A stretch of DNA of 64,000 nucleotides from Acidimicrobiaceae bacterium (GTDB taxonomy: Bacteria; Actinomycetota; Acidimicrobiia; Acidimicrobiales; Ilumatobacteraceae), in the NCBI GenBank assembly GCA_016722025.1, contig JADKGZ010000010.1, positions 73,167 to 137,166 of the forward strand, in the 5' to 3' direction. Made by a program: the position numbers and the translations under genes. Shown here piece after piece: positions 42,248 to 51,597 of this stretch; positions within the stretch are counted from its first letter, which is position 1, and the number at the start of each line of letters is the position of its first letter. Below the pieces are notes generated by a model, which ran no database searches, was not told where the DNA came from, and saw only the letters and a list, made by a program, of their open reading frames with translations.

Positions 42248-43102
42248 GTGAGCGTCGACGATCAGGCTGGCGCCGACGCTGTCGAACCGGGCACCGACAA
42301 CCCGGTGCGCAAGGCAGTCGGCCGCCCCGGCATCGAGGTGCTGAACCGCGCCGTCGACCTGTTGAATGCCTTCACCGAGGGGCCGGGCAGCACGCACTCG
42401 CTGGCCGAGATCGCCCGCCGCACAGGGCTGCCGAAGCCCACGCTGCACCGCCTGCTGGCCGCGCTCGACGTGTTGGGCCTGGTGGAGAAGACGCCGGCCG
42501 GCTACCAGCTGGGCATCCGCCTGTTCGAGCTGGGCGAGCACGTGCCCCGCAAGCAGAAGCTGCGCGAGGCGGCACTGCCGTTCCTGCAGGACCTGTTCGA
42601 GGCCAGCCACGACACGGTGCATCTCGCCGTGCTCGACGGCACCGACGTGGTGTACCTGGAACGCATCCGCGGCCATCGCCCGATCAACGTCGCCTCGCGT
42701 GTGGGCGGCCGGTTGCCGGCGTACTGCACCGGCGTGGGCAAGGCACTGCTCGCGTTCAACCCGGAAGCGGCGATGAAGGCGTTGGCAATGCCGCTCGCCG
42801 CACGCACGCCGTACACGATCACCAACCATCAGGTGCTCGCGGAGGAGCTCACCCGCATTCGCCAGACCGGGCTCTCCTACGACCGCGAGGAGAACTCGAT
42901 CGGCATCGTGTGCGTTGCGGCACCGATCCTCATCGACGATCGGGCGATCGGCGCGGTCTCGATCACCTGCTCGCCGCCGCGCACCGACGTCGAGCGCTAC
43001 GCCCCAGCCGTCAAGGCCGCTGCGTTGGGCATCCGGCGCACCATCGCGCGCACCCCTGGGCTGCGCCCGTCAGACAGCACCCGAGGAGACAACAGGTCAT
43101 GA
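42248..43102 (+). CDS. IclR-family regulator of the phenol catabolic genes
   Basis: A 284-residue regulator with an N-terminal winged helix (about 28-90: IEVLNRAVDLLNAF, SLAEIARRTGLPKPTLHRLLAAL) and a C-terminal GAF-like effector domain (DTVHLAVLDGTDVVYLERI, ASRVGGRLPAYCTGVGKALL, GISITCSPPR-like end). Its promoter carries the shared palindrome, so it is likely autoregulated, and it is the best candidate for the regulator of all sites. Overlaps dmpD by 4 nt (ATGA). Start GTG at 42248, leaderless. Confidence 0.9.
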   Translation: MSVDDQAGADAVEPGTDNPVRKAVGRPGIEVLNRAVDLLNAFTEGPGSTHSLAEIARRTGLPKPTLHRLLAALDVLGLVEKTPAGYQLGIRLFELGEHVPRKQKLREAALPFLQDLFEASHDTVHLAVLDGTDVVYLERIRGHRPINVASRVGGRLPAYCTGVGKALLAFNPEAAMKALAMPLAARTPYTITNHQVLAEELTRIRQTGLSYDREENSIGIVCVAAPILIDDRAIGAVSITCSPPRTDVERYAPAVKAAALGIRRTIARTPGLRPSDSTRGDNRS

Positions 43103-43926
43103 CCGACACGACATCATCACGCCCCGAGATCGGGCGCCGGGTCGACGCCAACGGCATCGGCACCAACTACCTGGAAGCCGGCGAGGGCACACCAGTGGTC
43201 CTCGTGCACGGCTCAGGGCCCGGCGTGTCGGCGTACGCCAACTGGCGGCTCACCATCCCCGACCTGGCCGGCGAGCACCGCGTGCTGGCCCCCGACATGG
43301 CCGGGTTCGGCTTCAGCGACAAGCCCGGCAACTACAGCATGGAGGGCTGGGTACAGCAGCTCGACGCGTTCCTCACGGCGCTGCAGCTCGACAAGGTGTC
43401 GCTGGTGGGCAACAGCTTCGGCGGCGGCTTGGCACTGGCCTTCGCGGCACGGTGGCCCGAGCGCGTCGACAAGCTGGTGCTGATGGGTTCGATGGGGGTC
43501 ACCTTCCCGATCACCGAAGGGTTGGACCGTGTGTGGGGATACGAGGCATCGATCGAGAACATGCGGTCCGTGCTCGACTTCTTTGCGTTCGACCGCACCC
43601 TGGTGAACGACGAGCTCGCCGAGCTGCGCTTCCGCGCCAGCACCGAGCCCGGCATGCAAGAGGCGTTCTCGTCCATGTTCCCCGCGCCCCGGCAGCGGTG
43701 GGTGGAGTCGATGACGACGCCGCTGGAGCAGATCGCCGCGCTCCCTCACGAGACGCTCATCATCCACGGTCGCGACGACCGGGTGATCCCGCTCGACAAC
43801 GCGTGGCAGCTGCTGCAGGTGATCAACCGCGCGCAGCTCCACGTGTTCGGGCGCTGCGGCCACTGGACGCAGATCGAGCACGCCAAGGCGTTCAACAACC
43901 TGCTGCTCGGCTTCCTGCGCAGCTGA
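43099..43926 (+). CDS. dmpD: 2-Hydroxymuconic semialdehyde hydrolase
   Basis: Hydrolyses the meta-ring-fission product in the alternative branch of the pathway. The 275-residue alpha/beta hydrolase has the oxyanion motif VVLVHGSGPGVSAYANWR, the nucleophile elbow LVGNSFGGGLAL, the Asp in IIHGRDDRVIP and the His in GRCGHWTQIEHA. This matches DmpD/XylF/MhpC-type C-C hydrolases. It is translationally coupled to the IclR gene. Confidence 0.9.
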   Translation: MTDTTSSRPEIGRRVDANGIGTNYLEAGEGTPVVLVHGSGPGVSAYANWRLTIPDLAGEHRVLAPDMAGFGFSDKPGNYSMEGWVQQLDAFLTALQLDKVSLVGNSFGGGLALAFAARWPERVDKLVLMGSMGVTFPITEGLDRVWGYEASIENMRSVLDFFAFDRTLVNDELAELRFRASTEPGMQEAFSSMFPAPRQRWVESMTTPLEQIAALPHETLIIHGRDDRVIPLDNAWQLLQVINRAQLHVFGRCGHWTQIEHAKAFNNLLLGFLRS

Positions 43927-43948
43927 ACGAACGGGGCGCCATCCGGGC

Positions 43949-44732
43949 TCAGTGCGAGCCGGTGGCTGCCTTCGGCACCCGCACGATGAAGCCCATGCCC
44001 TGGCTGATGTCGAGCGCGCAGCGACGCACCATGCGAGTGAAGCGCGGCACCTGATCGGTGGCGACGCGCAGGATGGGGCCGGCCATCGAGACGGCGGCGA
44101 TGCACGTACCCTCGTGACCGAACACCGGCGCGCCGATGCTGACGACACCGCGCTCGTTCTCCTCGACGCTGACGGCGAAGCCGTTGCTGCGGATCTTGGC
44201 CAGCGCGTCGGATCAAGCCGCGTTCGGTGGTGATCGAGCGTGGGCCGATGCGCTGCAGCCCCGCGCGCACGACCAGCGCCGTGGCCTCGGGCTCTCCGAA
44301 GGCCAGCAGGCACTTCCCCGACGAGGTGGTGTGCGCCGGCACGCGTCGACCCACACGCGAGAAGGTGCGCAGCGTGCTCTGCGCTTCCATCCGGTGCACG
44401 TACATCACATCGGTACCTTCCAGCACGCCGACGTGCACGGTCTCGCCGCATTCGTTGTGCAACCGCTCCAGTGGTGCGTGGGCCACTTGGCGCAACTCGA
44501 GCGAGCTGACCACCAGTTGGCCCAACTCGTGCAGCTTCAGGCCCAGCCGGTAGCGGTCGTCCTCGGTCTTGACCACGAACCCCTGCTCGGCGAGCGTGCT
44601 CAGCACGCGGTGGACGCTGCTCTTGCCCATCGCCAGCTTCCGCCCCAGCTCGGAGACGCCCATCACCGGATGCTCGTAGCTGAACGCCTGCAGCACCTGC
44701 AGCGCCTTGGTGACGGTCGAGAGCTGGTCCAT
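43949..44732 (-). pseudogene. Second IclR-family regulator, frameshifted
   Basis: N-terminal half: DQLSTVTKALQVLQAF, winged helix GVSELGRKLAMGKSSVHRVLSTL, ECGETVHVGVLEGTDVMYVHRM. The frame breaks near 44211 after SITTERGLI; the next frame continues with DALAKIRSNGFAVSVEENER, IGAPVFGHEGTCIAAVSMAG and ends at 43949. One extra C explains it. It lies 18 nt after the PEP-utiliser gene and is presumably in its operon. A different helix from the first IclR, so its targets may differ. Confidence 0.78.
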
Positions 44733-44750
44733 CGGTGCCTGCGATCCTGC

Positions 44751-46609
44751 TCAGCCGAGGATCGTGACGATGCCGGTGCTGCCGTCGACCTGCAGCAACT
44801 GCCCGGTTCGGATGCATTGGGTGGCGCGGGAGACACCGGTGACCGCCGGCAGCCCGTACTCGCGACACACGATCGCGACGTGGCTCATCATCCCGCCTGT
44901 TTCGGTGACGGTGCCGGCGATGCGGCCGAACACCGGTGCCCAACTCGGTGACGTGAGTTCGGTGACCAGGATCTCGCCTTCCTCCACCTCGTCGAGGTGA
45001 TCCGGAGACAGCACCACCCGCGCACGGCCGGTGACGAGGCCGGCGGAGACAGCGAGCCCACGAAGTTCGGTGGCACCGGAAGGGCCCTTCTGCCAGCCGT
45101 TGACGGAGTCGGAGGTGATGCCCCACAGCATGATGGTGAACGGTTCGGTGACCGCCAGTGGCATGACCCCGAGGGTGGGCGGCGGGCAGGAGGCGGACAC
45201 GCGGCGATGCTGGCCTCCCGACGCCGGATCTCGTGGGGCCACCGCTGCGGCCCGCAGGCCGGTGTGCCATTGGCCCACGACCCGAGCATGTCCCACATCG
45301 ACTCCTCCACCTCGCTCGGGCGCAAGTAGAAGATGTCGTCGGCCGCACTCCAGAAGCCTTCCTTGACGAACAGCGAGGAGAACTCGCGCAACTTGCGCCA
45401 CAGCAACGACATGCCCCAGTGCTCGACGTAGAAGTTGTGGTTCTCCACGAAGTGGAACACGGTGCGGGCCAGCTGCAGCTTCTCGTCGAAGCGCTCGAGA
45501 TCGGCACCGGCCAGCGCGGCCCGCGCCTCGTGCGCCAGGCGATCGCGATCGACGGCCACCTGCTGAGTGGGCGACTCGATGCAGTGCCCCGCCCGCAGTT
45601 GCCCGATGTAGCTGCGGATGAACCCGAGGGGGTACTCGAGGTGATCGGCCCACACGGCATCGTCGTGGTAGAAGCCGGAGCCGGTGGAGAAGTTGAACCA
45701 CGGCTGCTGCGTGCGGGTGAAGTCGGCCAACCACTCCTCACCTCCGGGCTGCCCGATGAGCGAGGCCAGCACCGCCGCGAGCGGGCCGTCGCAGAGCACC
45801 TCGTCGACGCCCAGTTCCACCGCTGCACGAGCCAGACGGCGCAGCTCACGGTCGGGCCGGAACAGGTCGACGTCGATGCCGGCGACCGTGCGCGCGATCT
45901 GCAGGTCGCTGAACTGCGGCAGCAGCTGCCGGCAGAACTCGAAGTAGTCGAGGTACGCGGCGTAGCCGAGGTTGAGGAGCTCGAAGTGGTTCTGCCACAG
46001 CTCGACGCCCAGATCGAGCACGTCGTGATAGCGGCGACTGAGGTCGTAGGCCCGCCCCACACCGCGCCCCGCCAGCACCTCCTCCGCCGGCACCACCTCC
46101 GGGAGATCGGGGAAGGTGATCGCGTCGAGCCGGCCGAGCAGGTCGCGGATGCGCACCATCCAGGCGGTGTAGAGCTCGTCCCAGTGCTCGTAGTAGAACC
46201 CTCCGCGTTCGGCGAACAGTGGCTCGCGCGCCGAGACGATCTCTGGATCGTCGATCGAACCGGGGCTGAGGTACACGTAGCCGTTGAGGATGCGGAAGTC
46301 GAGGCCGCGGGCAGCCGGCATCACGTAGTGGCGATGGTTGAACTGGCCCAGCGAGACCATCGCATCCTGCAGGAAGGTGGCCTCGAACGGCTTCAGCGGC
46401 CGCGGCCAGTGGATGGTCTCCCGAAACCAGAACACCGACTCCTCGTACTCGCGCCGAGCAGCGCTGAACGGCAACGAATAGCCGTACAGCGCCTGCCAGC
46501 CCTCCGCGCCCGCAGGCGTGGCGACGTCGTTCGGGCCTGCGGGGCGCGCGTGGGCATTGTCCGCTGGTGCGGACAACCCGACGCCGTAACGCGCGACCCG
46601 GTATCCCAT
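44751..46609 (-). pseudogene. PEP-utilising enzyme, phenylphosphate-synthase/CreI-like, frameshifted
   Basis: About 620 codons in two frames. The large N-terminal part (RETIHWPRPLKPFEATFL to DDIFYLRPSEVEESMWDML) resembles the 70-kDa subunit of phenylphosphate synthase and related aromatic-phosphorylating proteins. The C-terminal part is the swivelling phosphohistidine domain with ETGGMMSHVAIVCREYGLPA, where His carries phosphate. Frames switch around 45180-45215. No ATP-grasp partner (PEP-synthase N-terminal domain) is in the window. ATG at 46609 follows GAGGGGG. Its promoter has the catabolic palindrome, linking it to aromatic degradation. Confidence 0.7.
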
Positions 46610-46667
46610 GAAACCGACCCCCTCAGGACGTTCGCTCGCCGGCGGAGTGCGCGGTGGGCGAAGCGGC

Positions 46668-46721
46668 CACTCTCCCACTTCCTTCGGGTCCGAACAAGCG
46701 CCGCGTTCCGTCACACGGAAT
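46668..46721 (-). promoter_or_regulatory. Operator-linked promoter of the PEP-utiliser gene
   Basis: GTTCCG-N5-CGGAAT (46705-46721; one mismatch to the palindrome), 7 bp, TTGTTC (46697-46692), 18 bp, AGAGTG (46673-46668, poor -10). A leader with Shine-Dalgarno follows, unlike the leaderless dmp promoters. Confidence 0.6.
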
Positions 46722-46755
46722 CGGAACTGCAGGCTGGCGCGGTGGCGCGCCGTCG

Positions 46756-47562
46756 TCACGCCCCGTTGGTGGGTGGCGCTGGTTCTTCGTCGGTGCCGAT
46801 GCCCATGTAGAGGCGATGCAGCAGGTCGGCGTCGGCATGCAGCTCGGCAGCGACGCCCGCGTACACGATCTGCCCTCTGGCCATCACGTACGCGCGGTCG
46901 CTGATGCCGAGCGCGAGGTGAGCGAACTGCTCGACCAGCAGCACGCCGATGCCGTCGGCAGCGAGCGTTCGCAGCACTTCCAGCAGACGATTGACCACCA
47001 CCGGGGCGAGCCCCATCGACATCTCGTCGATCAGCAGGAACGACGGCTCGCTGGCCAGCGCCTGCCCGAGCGCCAGCATCTGCTGCTGCCCGCCCGACAG
47101 CTGCCCGGCGGGCCGGTCGAGATGCGCCTCCAGCTCGGGGAAGGTGGCGAGCACCCGGTCGATGCGGCCGCGCCGAACGTCGCCGCGGCGACCGCCGGCC
47201 ACCTTGAGGTTGTCGTGCACGGTGAGGTCGGCGAGCACTCGGTGGTTCTCCAGCACCGTCGACAGCCCTTCGCGACGGATGCGATCGGGGCGGCGGCCGA
47301 CCAGCGATCTTCCGCCCAGCGAAACGGTGCCGCCGTCACATGGCAGCAACCCGGCGACGGCGAGGATGGTGCTGCTGCGACCGGATCCGTTGGGCCCCAG
47401 CAGGCTGACGATCTCACCTGCCGCGACACGGAGATCGACACCGCGCACGACGGTGCGCCCGCCGCGCGAGACGGTGAGGTCGTCGACGGTCAACTCCTGT
47501 ACGGCATGGCCCGCCGGCGGCGAGTCGTCGCTTCGATGCAGTGCCTGCGCGGCGGGCTTCAT
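46756..47562 (-). CDS. livF: Branched-chain-type ABC transporter ATP-binding protein (LivF-like)
   Basis: One of two ATPases of a HAAT-family importer. The 268-residue protein has the signature LSGGQQQMLALGQAL, Walker B FLLIDEMSMGLAP and the H-loop region. Unusually, Walker A reads GPNGSGRSS: the Lys that binds ATP phosphates is Arg. If correct, this subunit may hydrolyse ATP poorly. ATG at 47562 overlaps the livG stop. Last gene of the transporter operon. Confidence 0.88.
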   Translation of the reverse strand: MKPAAQALHRSDDSPPAGHAVQELTVDDLTVSRGGRTVVRGVDLRVAAGEIVSLLGPNGSGRSSTILAVAGLLPCDGGTVSLGGRSLVGRRPDRIRREGLSTVLENHRVLADLTVHDNLKVAGGRRGDVRRGRIDRVLATFPELEAHLDRPAGQLSGGQQQMLALGQALASEPSFLLIDEMSMGLAPVVVNRLLEVLRTLAADGIGVLLVEQFAHLALGISDRAYVMARGQIVYAGVAAELHADADLLHRLYMGIGTDEEPAPPTNGA

Positions 47563-48269
47563 GTCGCGATCTCCTCGCCCAACCACGCCGCACGCACCGA
47601 TCGATCCTGCAGCACCACGTCGGTGGCACCGGTGGCGAGGCAGCGACCGAAGTCGAGCACCAGCACCTCTTCGCACAGCGCCGCCACCAGATCCATGTCG
47701 TGCTCGATGAGCACCACCTGCGCACCGAACTGCTCGGGGATGCGCCGCACCAACGCCGCGAACTCGTCGGTCTCGTGCGCGACCATCCCGCTCGCGGGTT
47801 CGTCCATCAGCACGACTCGAGGCGTGCCCACCAACGCTCGCGCCAGCTCGGCGAGCCGTCGCTCGAGCACGGTCAGCGAGCCGGCGGCACGTTCGGGATG
47901 GGTGAGCCCGACGAAGTCGAGCGCGGCGCCGACGGCCTCCCTGCGTTGCGAGTGATGCATGGTGGTGTCGGCCATCACCGCCACGTTCTCGTGAACGGTG
48001 CGCCAACCGGCCAGCTGATCGGTCTGGAAGGTGCGGCGCAGGCCCCACCGGGCCCGAGCCTCGGGCGACATCGAGGCGAGGTCGACGCCGTCCACGCACA
48101 CACGCCCGGCGGTGGTGGGCGTGAAGCCGCTGAGCACGTTCAGCAGCGTCGTCTTGCCGGCTCCGTTCGGGCCGATCACCCCGTGGATCCCTGCGGTCAG
48201 CTCGGCCGACAGGTCGTCGAGCGGGCGCACGCCGCCGAAGGTGACCGTCACGTTCTCCAGCGAGATCAC
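47559..48269 (-). CDS. livG: Branched-chain-type ABC transporter ATP-binding protein (LivG-like)
   Basis: 236-residue ATPase with an intact Walker A (GPNGAGKTTLLNVLSG) and Walker B (RVVLMDEPASGM), and LIEHDMDLV typical of LivG. The signature motif is divergent (GSLTVLERRLAELARAL). GTG at 48269 overlaps the livM stop (GTGA). Together with LivF it would energise uptake. Confidence 0.9.
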   Translation of the reverse strand: MISLENVTVTFGGVRPLDDLSAELTAGIHGVIGPNGAGKTTLLNVLSGFTPTTAGRVCVDGVDLASMSPEARARWGLRRTFQTDQLAGWRTVHENVAVMADTTMHHSQRREAVGAALDFVGLTHPERAAGSLTVLERRLAELARALVGTPRVVLMDEPASGMVAHETDEFAALVRRIPEQFGAQVVLIEHDMDLVAALCEEVLVLDFGRCLATGATDVVLQDRSVRAAWLGEEIAT

Positions 48270-49270
48270 GCGGGCACCCTCGTTCGCGACGGCAGCTTCG
48301 AGCGCATCAGCCGGGCAAGACCACTGAGCTGCTCGGCCAGGCCACCGGGCGCCGACAGCAGGTTGTGCAGCACCGCGGCACCGAAGATCATCATCGCGAC
48401 GTTGCCGTCGATGCCCCACTGATCCAGCAGGTAGGGCGCCGCCCGGTACAGCAGTGCCGCGATGCACCAGCCCAGCGGGGAACGCGCGCCACCGATGACC
48501 ACCAACGCGAAGAGCAGGATCGAGTTCGATGGCTGGAACGTCGACGGGGCCAACTGCCCCAACTGCCCGGCGATCAGCGCACCGGCGATGCCGCTCACGG
48601 CGGCCGCCATGGTGAAGGCGAGCACCTTCAACTGCGTCACCTTCACACCCGAGGCGCGAGCGGCGCCTTCGCTCTGTGCCGTCAGCGCCCAGGCCCTACC
48701 GACCGCGCTGCGCTTCACCAGGCCGAAGCCCACGAACACCACCGCTGCGTGCGCGAGCACCAAACGGAAGTAGCCCGCGTCGCTCGTCGCGAACGATGGC
48801 CGCGGCAGGCGGGAGAGCTTGCCCACCGACTGGTACCCGAGGAAGCCGCTGCCGCCGTTCGGAAAGCCGGTGGCGTTGAGCGCGATGTTGACGCTGGCCG
48901 CCACCAGCAGTGTGACCAGTGCGAGGTAGAGGTCGCGCAGCCTGAGGGCGGGGATGGAGAGCGCGGCGCCGAACAGCGCGGTCACCACCGCGGCGGCAGC
49001 GATCAACGCTGGCATCGGCCAACCGAAACCGATTCCGAGACGCAGCGCGACCCATCCGCCGATGCCCACGAATGCGAACTGCGTCAGTGAGGTGAGCCCG
49101 AGCTCGCCGTAGAGCAGGCCCACTCCGGCGGCCGGCAAGGCCACCACCGCGCAAGTGGTGAACGTGCTCAGCCAGCCGGCGCCGAACGCGTCGGGCACGA
49201 GCACCCCGATGGCCACCACAGCCAGCAACCACCCTGCGCTGGCCCGGTGCGAGACGACGAACTGCTTCAC
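48266..49270 (-). CDS. livM: Branched-chain-type ABC transporter permease (LivM-like)
   Basis: 334-residue integral membrane permease. Typical features are GELGLTSLTQFAFVGIGGWV, LRLRDLYLALVTLLVA and FTMAAAVSGIAGAL. About ten hydrophobic segments. It is 4 nt after livH, so tightly coupled. Confidence 0.92.
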   Translation of the reverse strand: MKQFVVSHRASAGWLLAVVAIGVLVPDAFGAGWLSTFTTCAVVALPAAGVGLLYGELGLTSLTQFAFVGIGGWVALRLGIGFGWPMPALIAAAAVVTALFGAALSIPALRLRDLYLALVTLLVAASVNIALNATGFPNGGSGFLGYQSVGKLSRLPRPSFATSDAGYFRLVLAHAAVVFVGFGLVKRSAVGRAWALTAQSEGAARASGVKVTQLKVLAFTMAAAVSGIAGALIAGQLGQLAPSTFQPSNSILLFALVVIGGARSPLGWCIAALLYRAAPYLLDQWGIDGNVAMMIFGAAVLHNLLSAPGGLAEQLSGLARLMRSKLPSRTRVPA

Positions 49271-49274
49271 GCGT

Positions 49275-50153
49275 TCACCGCCCGTCCTTGGCCACGATGG
49301 CCACCGTGCGCGAGCGATGCGACCACATGAGCAGCGCGATCACCAGCGCATACGGCAGGATGCCGCGGTAGTCCGACACCGCCGGGTAGGCGGCACCGCA
49401 GGCTTCGATCACACCGATGCCCAGCCCGGCGGCGATCGTGATCGGCAGCGACCGCAACCCGGCGACCAGCGCCGCCGCCGCTGCGGGCACGATGATGAAG
49501 GTGAGCGTGCGCACCTCCAGGCGCACCAGGTCGGCCAGCAGCAACCCGCTGACCCCGCCCACCGCGCCGCTCATCGCCCATGCGAGGGCGCCGAAGCGAT
49601 TCTGCGACACACCCAGCACCGACGCCAGCGTTCGGTCACTTGCCAGCGACCGCATGGCCAGCCCGGTGTCGGTGCGATGCAGCACGATCGTGGTCAGCCA
49701 CGACAGCGCTCCGGCAAGCGCGAGCGCGACGATCTTGGTGGCCACCACGCGCACGCCGAGCACGGTGATCCAGTACTCGTCGGTCGGCAGGTGAAAGGAA
49801 CGGGGCGTGTCGCTCCACCGCCAGTTGGCGAAGCCGATCATCAGCAGTGCCAGGCCCAGGGTCGCGGCCGCGTTCACCGACTGATCGCGGTCACTCAGCC
49901 GGCCGGCGATCAGCACGCCGTAGAGCGTGCTGATCGCCGTCGACACCAAGATGGCCGCAGCCCAGGAGATCCACTCTGCGATGCCGTTCTGTTGCAGCTC
50001 CCATGCGGTGAGCGCACCGACGGCGCCCACCGCTCCGTAGGCGAAGTTGACCACCGACGTCGTGCGATAGAGCATCACGACGCCCAGCCCCGACAACGCG
50101 TACACGCTGCCGATGGCCAAGCCACTCACCAAGAAGGGTCCGAAGTCAGGCAT
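49275..50153 (-). CDS. livH: Branched-chain-type ABC transporter permease (LivH-like)
   Basis: 292-residue permease with GSVYALSGLGVVMLYRTTSV and VVNFAYGAVGAVGAL at the N-terminus and AMSGAVGGVSGLLLADLV in the middle, characteristic of LivH. About eight membrane spans. It lies 12 nt after the substrate-binding protein gene. Confidence 0.92.
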   Translation of the reverse strand: MPDFGPFLVSGLAIGSVYALSGLGVVMLYRTTSVVNFAYGAVGAVGALTAWELQQNGIAEWISWAAAILVSTAISTLYGVLIAGRLSDRDQSVNAAATLGLALLMIGFANWRWSDTPRSFHLPTDEYWITVLGVRVVATKIVALALAGALSWLTTIVLHRTDTGLAMRSLASDRTLASVLGVSQNRFGALAWAMSGAVGGVSGLLLADLVRLEVRTLTFIIVPAAAAALVAGLRSLPITIAAGLGIGVIEACGAAYPAVSDYRGILPYALVIALLMWSHRSRTVAIVAKDGR

Positions 50154-50165
50154 CGAAGAGCAGGC

Positions 50166-51485
50166 TCAGCCGACCAGATCCGAGATTTCCGGATCCGGGA
50201 TGTCGAAGCACTCCTTGACGATGTTCCAACCACCATCGGCGGTCAGCTCGACGATGCGGCCGGTGTGGTTGGCGTTGTGGTGCTCGCCCTCACCGAAGCT
50301 CCAGGCGCCACACACGAGATCGCTCTCGTAGTTCGACACCGCGATGAAGGCCTCGGTGACCGCCGCCCGATCGATGGCTGCCGGGTCCAACGTGAGCAGT
50401 GCGTCGACTGCCACCTTGGCCGCCAGGAAGCCACCCTGCGAGAAGCTGTCGATCGGCGCATCGGATGCGCCGTACTGCGCCATCACTGCTTGCCACAGCA
50501 TGTTGTCGGGGCCGGTCGAGTCCATCGTGTTGAACTCGATCTCCACCGGGAACTGGCCGAACCAGTGGTCGCCGACCGCTTCCGGGAACGCAGTGTCGTA
50601 TGCCGACGTGGGGCCGTAGAACTTGGGGGTGGCGCCCAGCTGCTCGGCGATCTTCAGATACCCCGAGACGCCTGGCCCGGCTTCGACCACGACCACCGCG
50701 TCGGGGTTGGTGGCGAGCGCCTGCTGCATCACCGTCTCGCCGTCACTCAGGTCGGCCTGCCCGTTGAACGACTGCACCTCCACCCCGTTCTCCTTGCCCC
50801 ACGCCTCGATGCCCTGGCACACCCAGCCTCCGAAGTTGGGGATCACGTTCGCGATGCAGGCCATCGTCGTCGCGCCCTGCTCGCGGGCGTACTCGGCGGC
50901 GCCGATGCCCGACAGTCGCGGCCCTTGGTTCATCGGCGCAATGTTGGAGGAGAAGAAGCACTCACGAGGCACACCTACGCCGGCGATGACGGCCACACCC
51001 TGCGACGCGTAGTACTCGGCGTTGGCCGCGCACTCGACGAAGCTGGTGCTGCCCACCATCCCGACCACCTGGTCGTCCTCGACCAGCTTCTTGGCCACGG
51101 TCACGGCCTTCTCCGGGTCCCACCCGTCGTCCTCCACCTGGTATTCGATCGGCCGGCCGTTGATGCCCCCGTTCGCGTTCACGCAGTCGAAGTAGGCCTG
51201 CGCGCCCTTGGCGGCGGAGCTGAAGTCGGCAGGGCCGGTGGCGCCCACCACGGCACCCAACTTGATCGGGTCGCCCGTGGCGGCCTCGCCGCTGCCCAAG
51301 CCGCACGCCATCGCCGCGCCGGTGGCGGCTGCGGTCGTCTCGCTCGCGGCTGCCGGAGTCGTTTCACTTGCTGCCGCGGTGGACGGGCTGGATGCCTCGT
51401 CCGAGCCGCATGCCGAGATGGCGAGCGCTGTCGCAATCGCAACGGCCCCCCATGCTCGCCGACGGTGACCATGATTCGTTCGCAT
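50166..51485 (-). CDS. livK: ABC transporter substrate-binding lipoprotein (LivK-like)
   Basis: 439-residue periplasmic-binding-fold protein. The lipobox is AISACGSDE (Cys at about 26), followed by a Ser/Ala/Thr-rich linker and the Peripla_BP_6 domain (KLGAVVGATGPADFSSAAKG, CVNANGGINGRPIEY, DDQVVGMVGSTSF). The ligand is unknown; an aromatic or its metabolite is inferred from the shared operator. ATG at 51485 follows GGGGAG. First gene of livKHMGF. Confidence 0.92.
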   Translation of the reverse strand: MRTNHGHRRRAWGAVAIATALAISACGSDEASSPSTAAASETTPAAASETTAAATGAAMACGLGSGEAATGDPIKLGAVVGATGPADFSSAAKGAQAYFDCVNANGGINGRPIEYQVEDDGWDPEKAVTVAKKLVEDDQVVGMVGSTSFVECAANAEYYASQGVAVIAGVGVPRECFFSSNIAPMNQGPRLSGIGAAEYAREQGATTMACIANVIPNFGGWVCQGIEAWGKENGVEVQSFNGQADLSDGETVMQQALATNPDAVVVVEAGPGVSGYLKIAEQLGATPKFYGPTSAYDTAFPEAVGDHWFGQFPVEIEFNTMDSTGPDNMLWQAVMAQYGASDAPIDSFSQGGFLAAKVAVDALLTLDPAAIDRAAVTEAFIAVSNYESDLVCGAWSFGEGEHHNANHTGRIVELTADGGWNIVKECFDIPDPEISDLVG

Positions 51486-51519
51486 CGCTCTCCCCCTCAG
51501 GATTTGGTGTAGCCGGGCG

Positions 51520-51573
51520 AGTATCAGCGCGCGGCGGAGAGCCCGACAAGCAAGCCGTCCCGCATGGTGGAAC
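51520..51573 (-). promoter_or_regulatory. Operator-linked promoter of the livKHMGF operon
   Basis: Half-conserved palindrome GTCCCG-N5-TGGAAC (51557-51573; one mismatch per half), 7 bp, TTGTCG (51549-51544), 18 bp, GATACT (51525-51520), then a leader with Shine-Dalgarno. Spacing is identical to the dmp promoters, and the -10 is good. Confidence 0.62.
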
Positions 51574-51597
51574 ACCGCGAACCTGGGATGGAGCGGT

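Noticed and set aside
43213..46062. 949-codon minus-strand open frame
   Set aside because: Arg/Ser-rich shadow of dmpD, the second iclR and the PEP-utiliser in other frames; high GC leaves such frames open.
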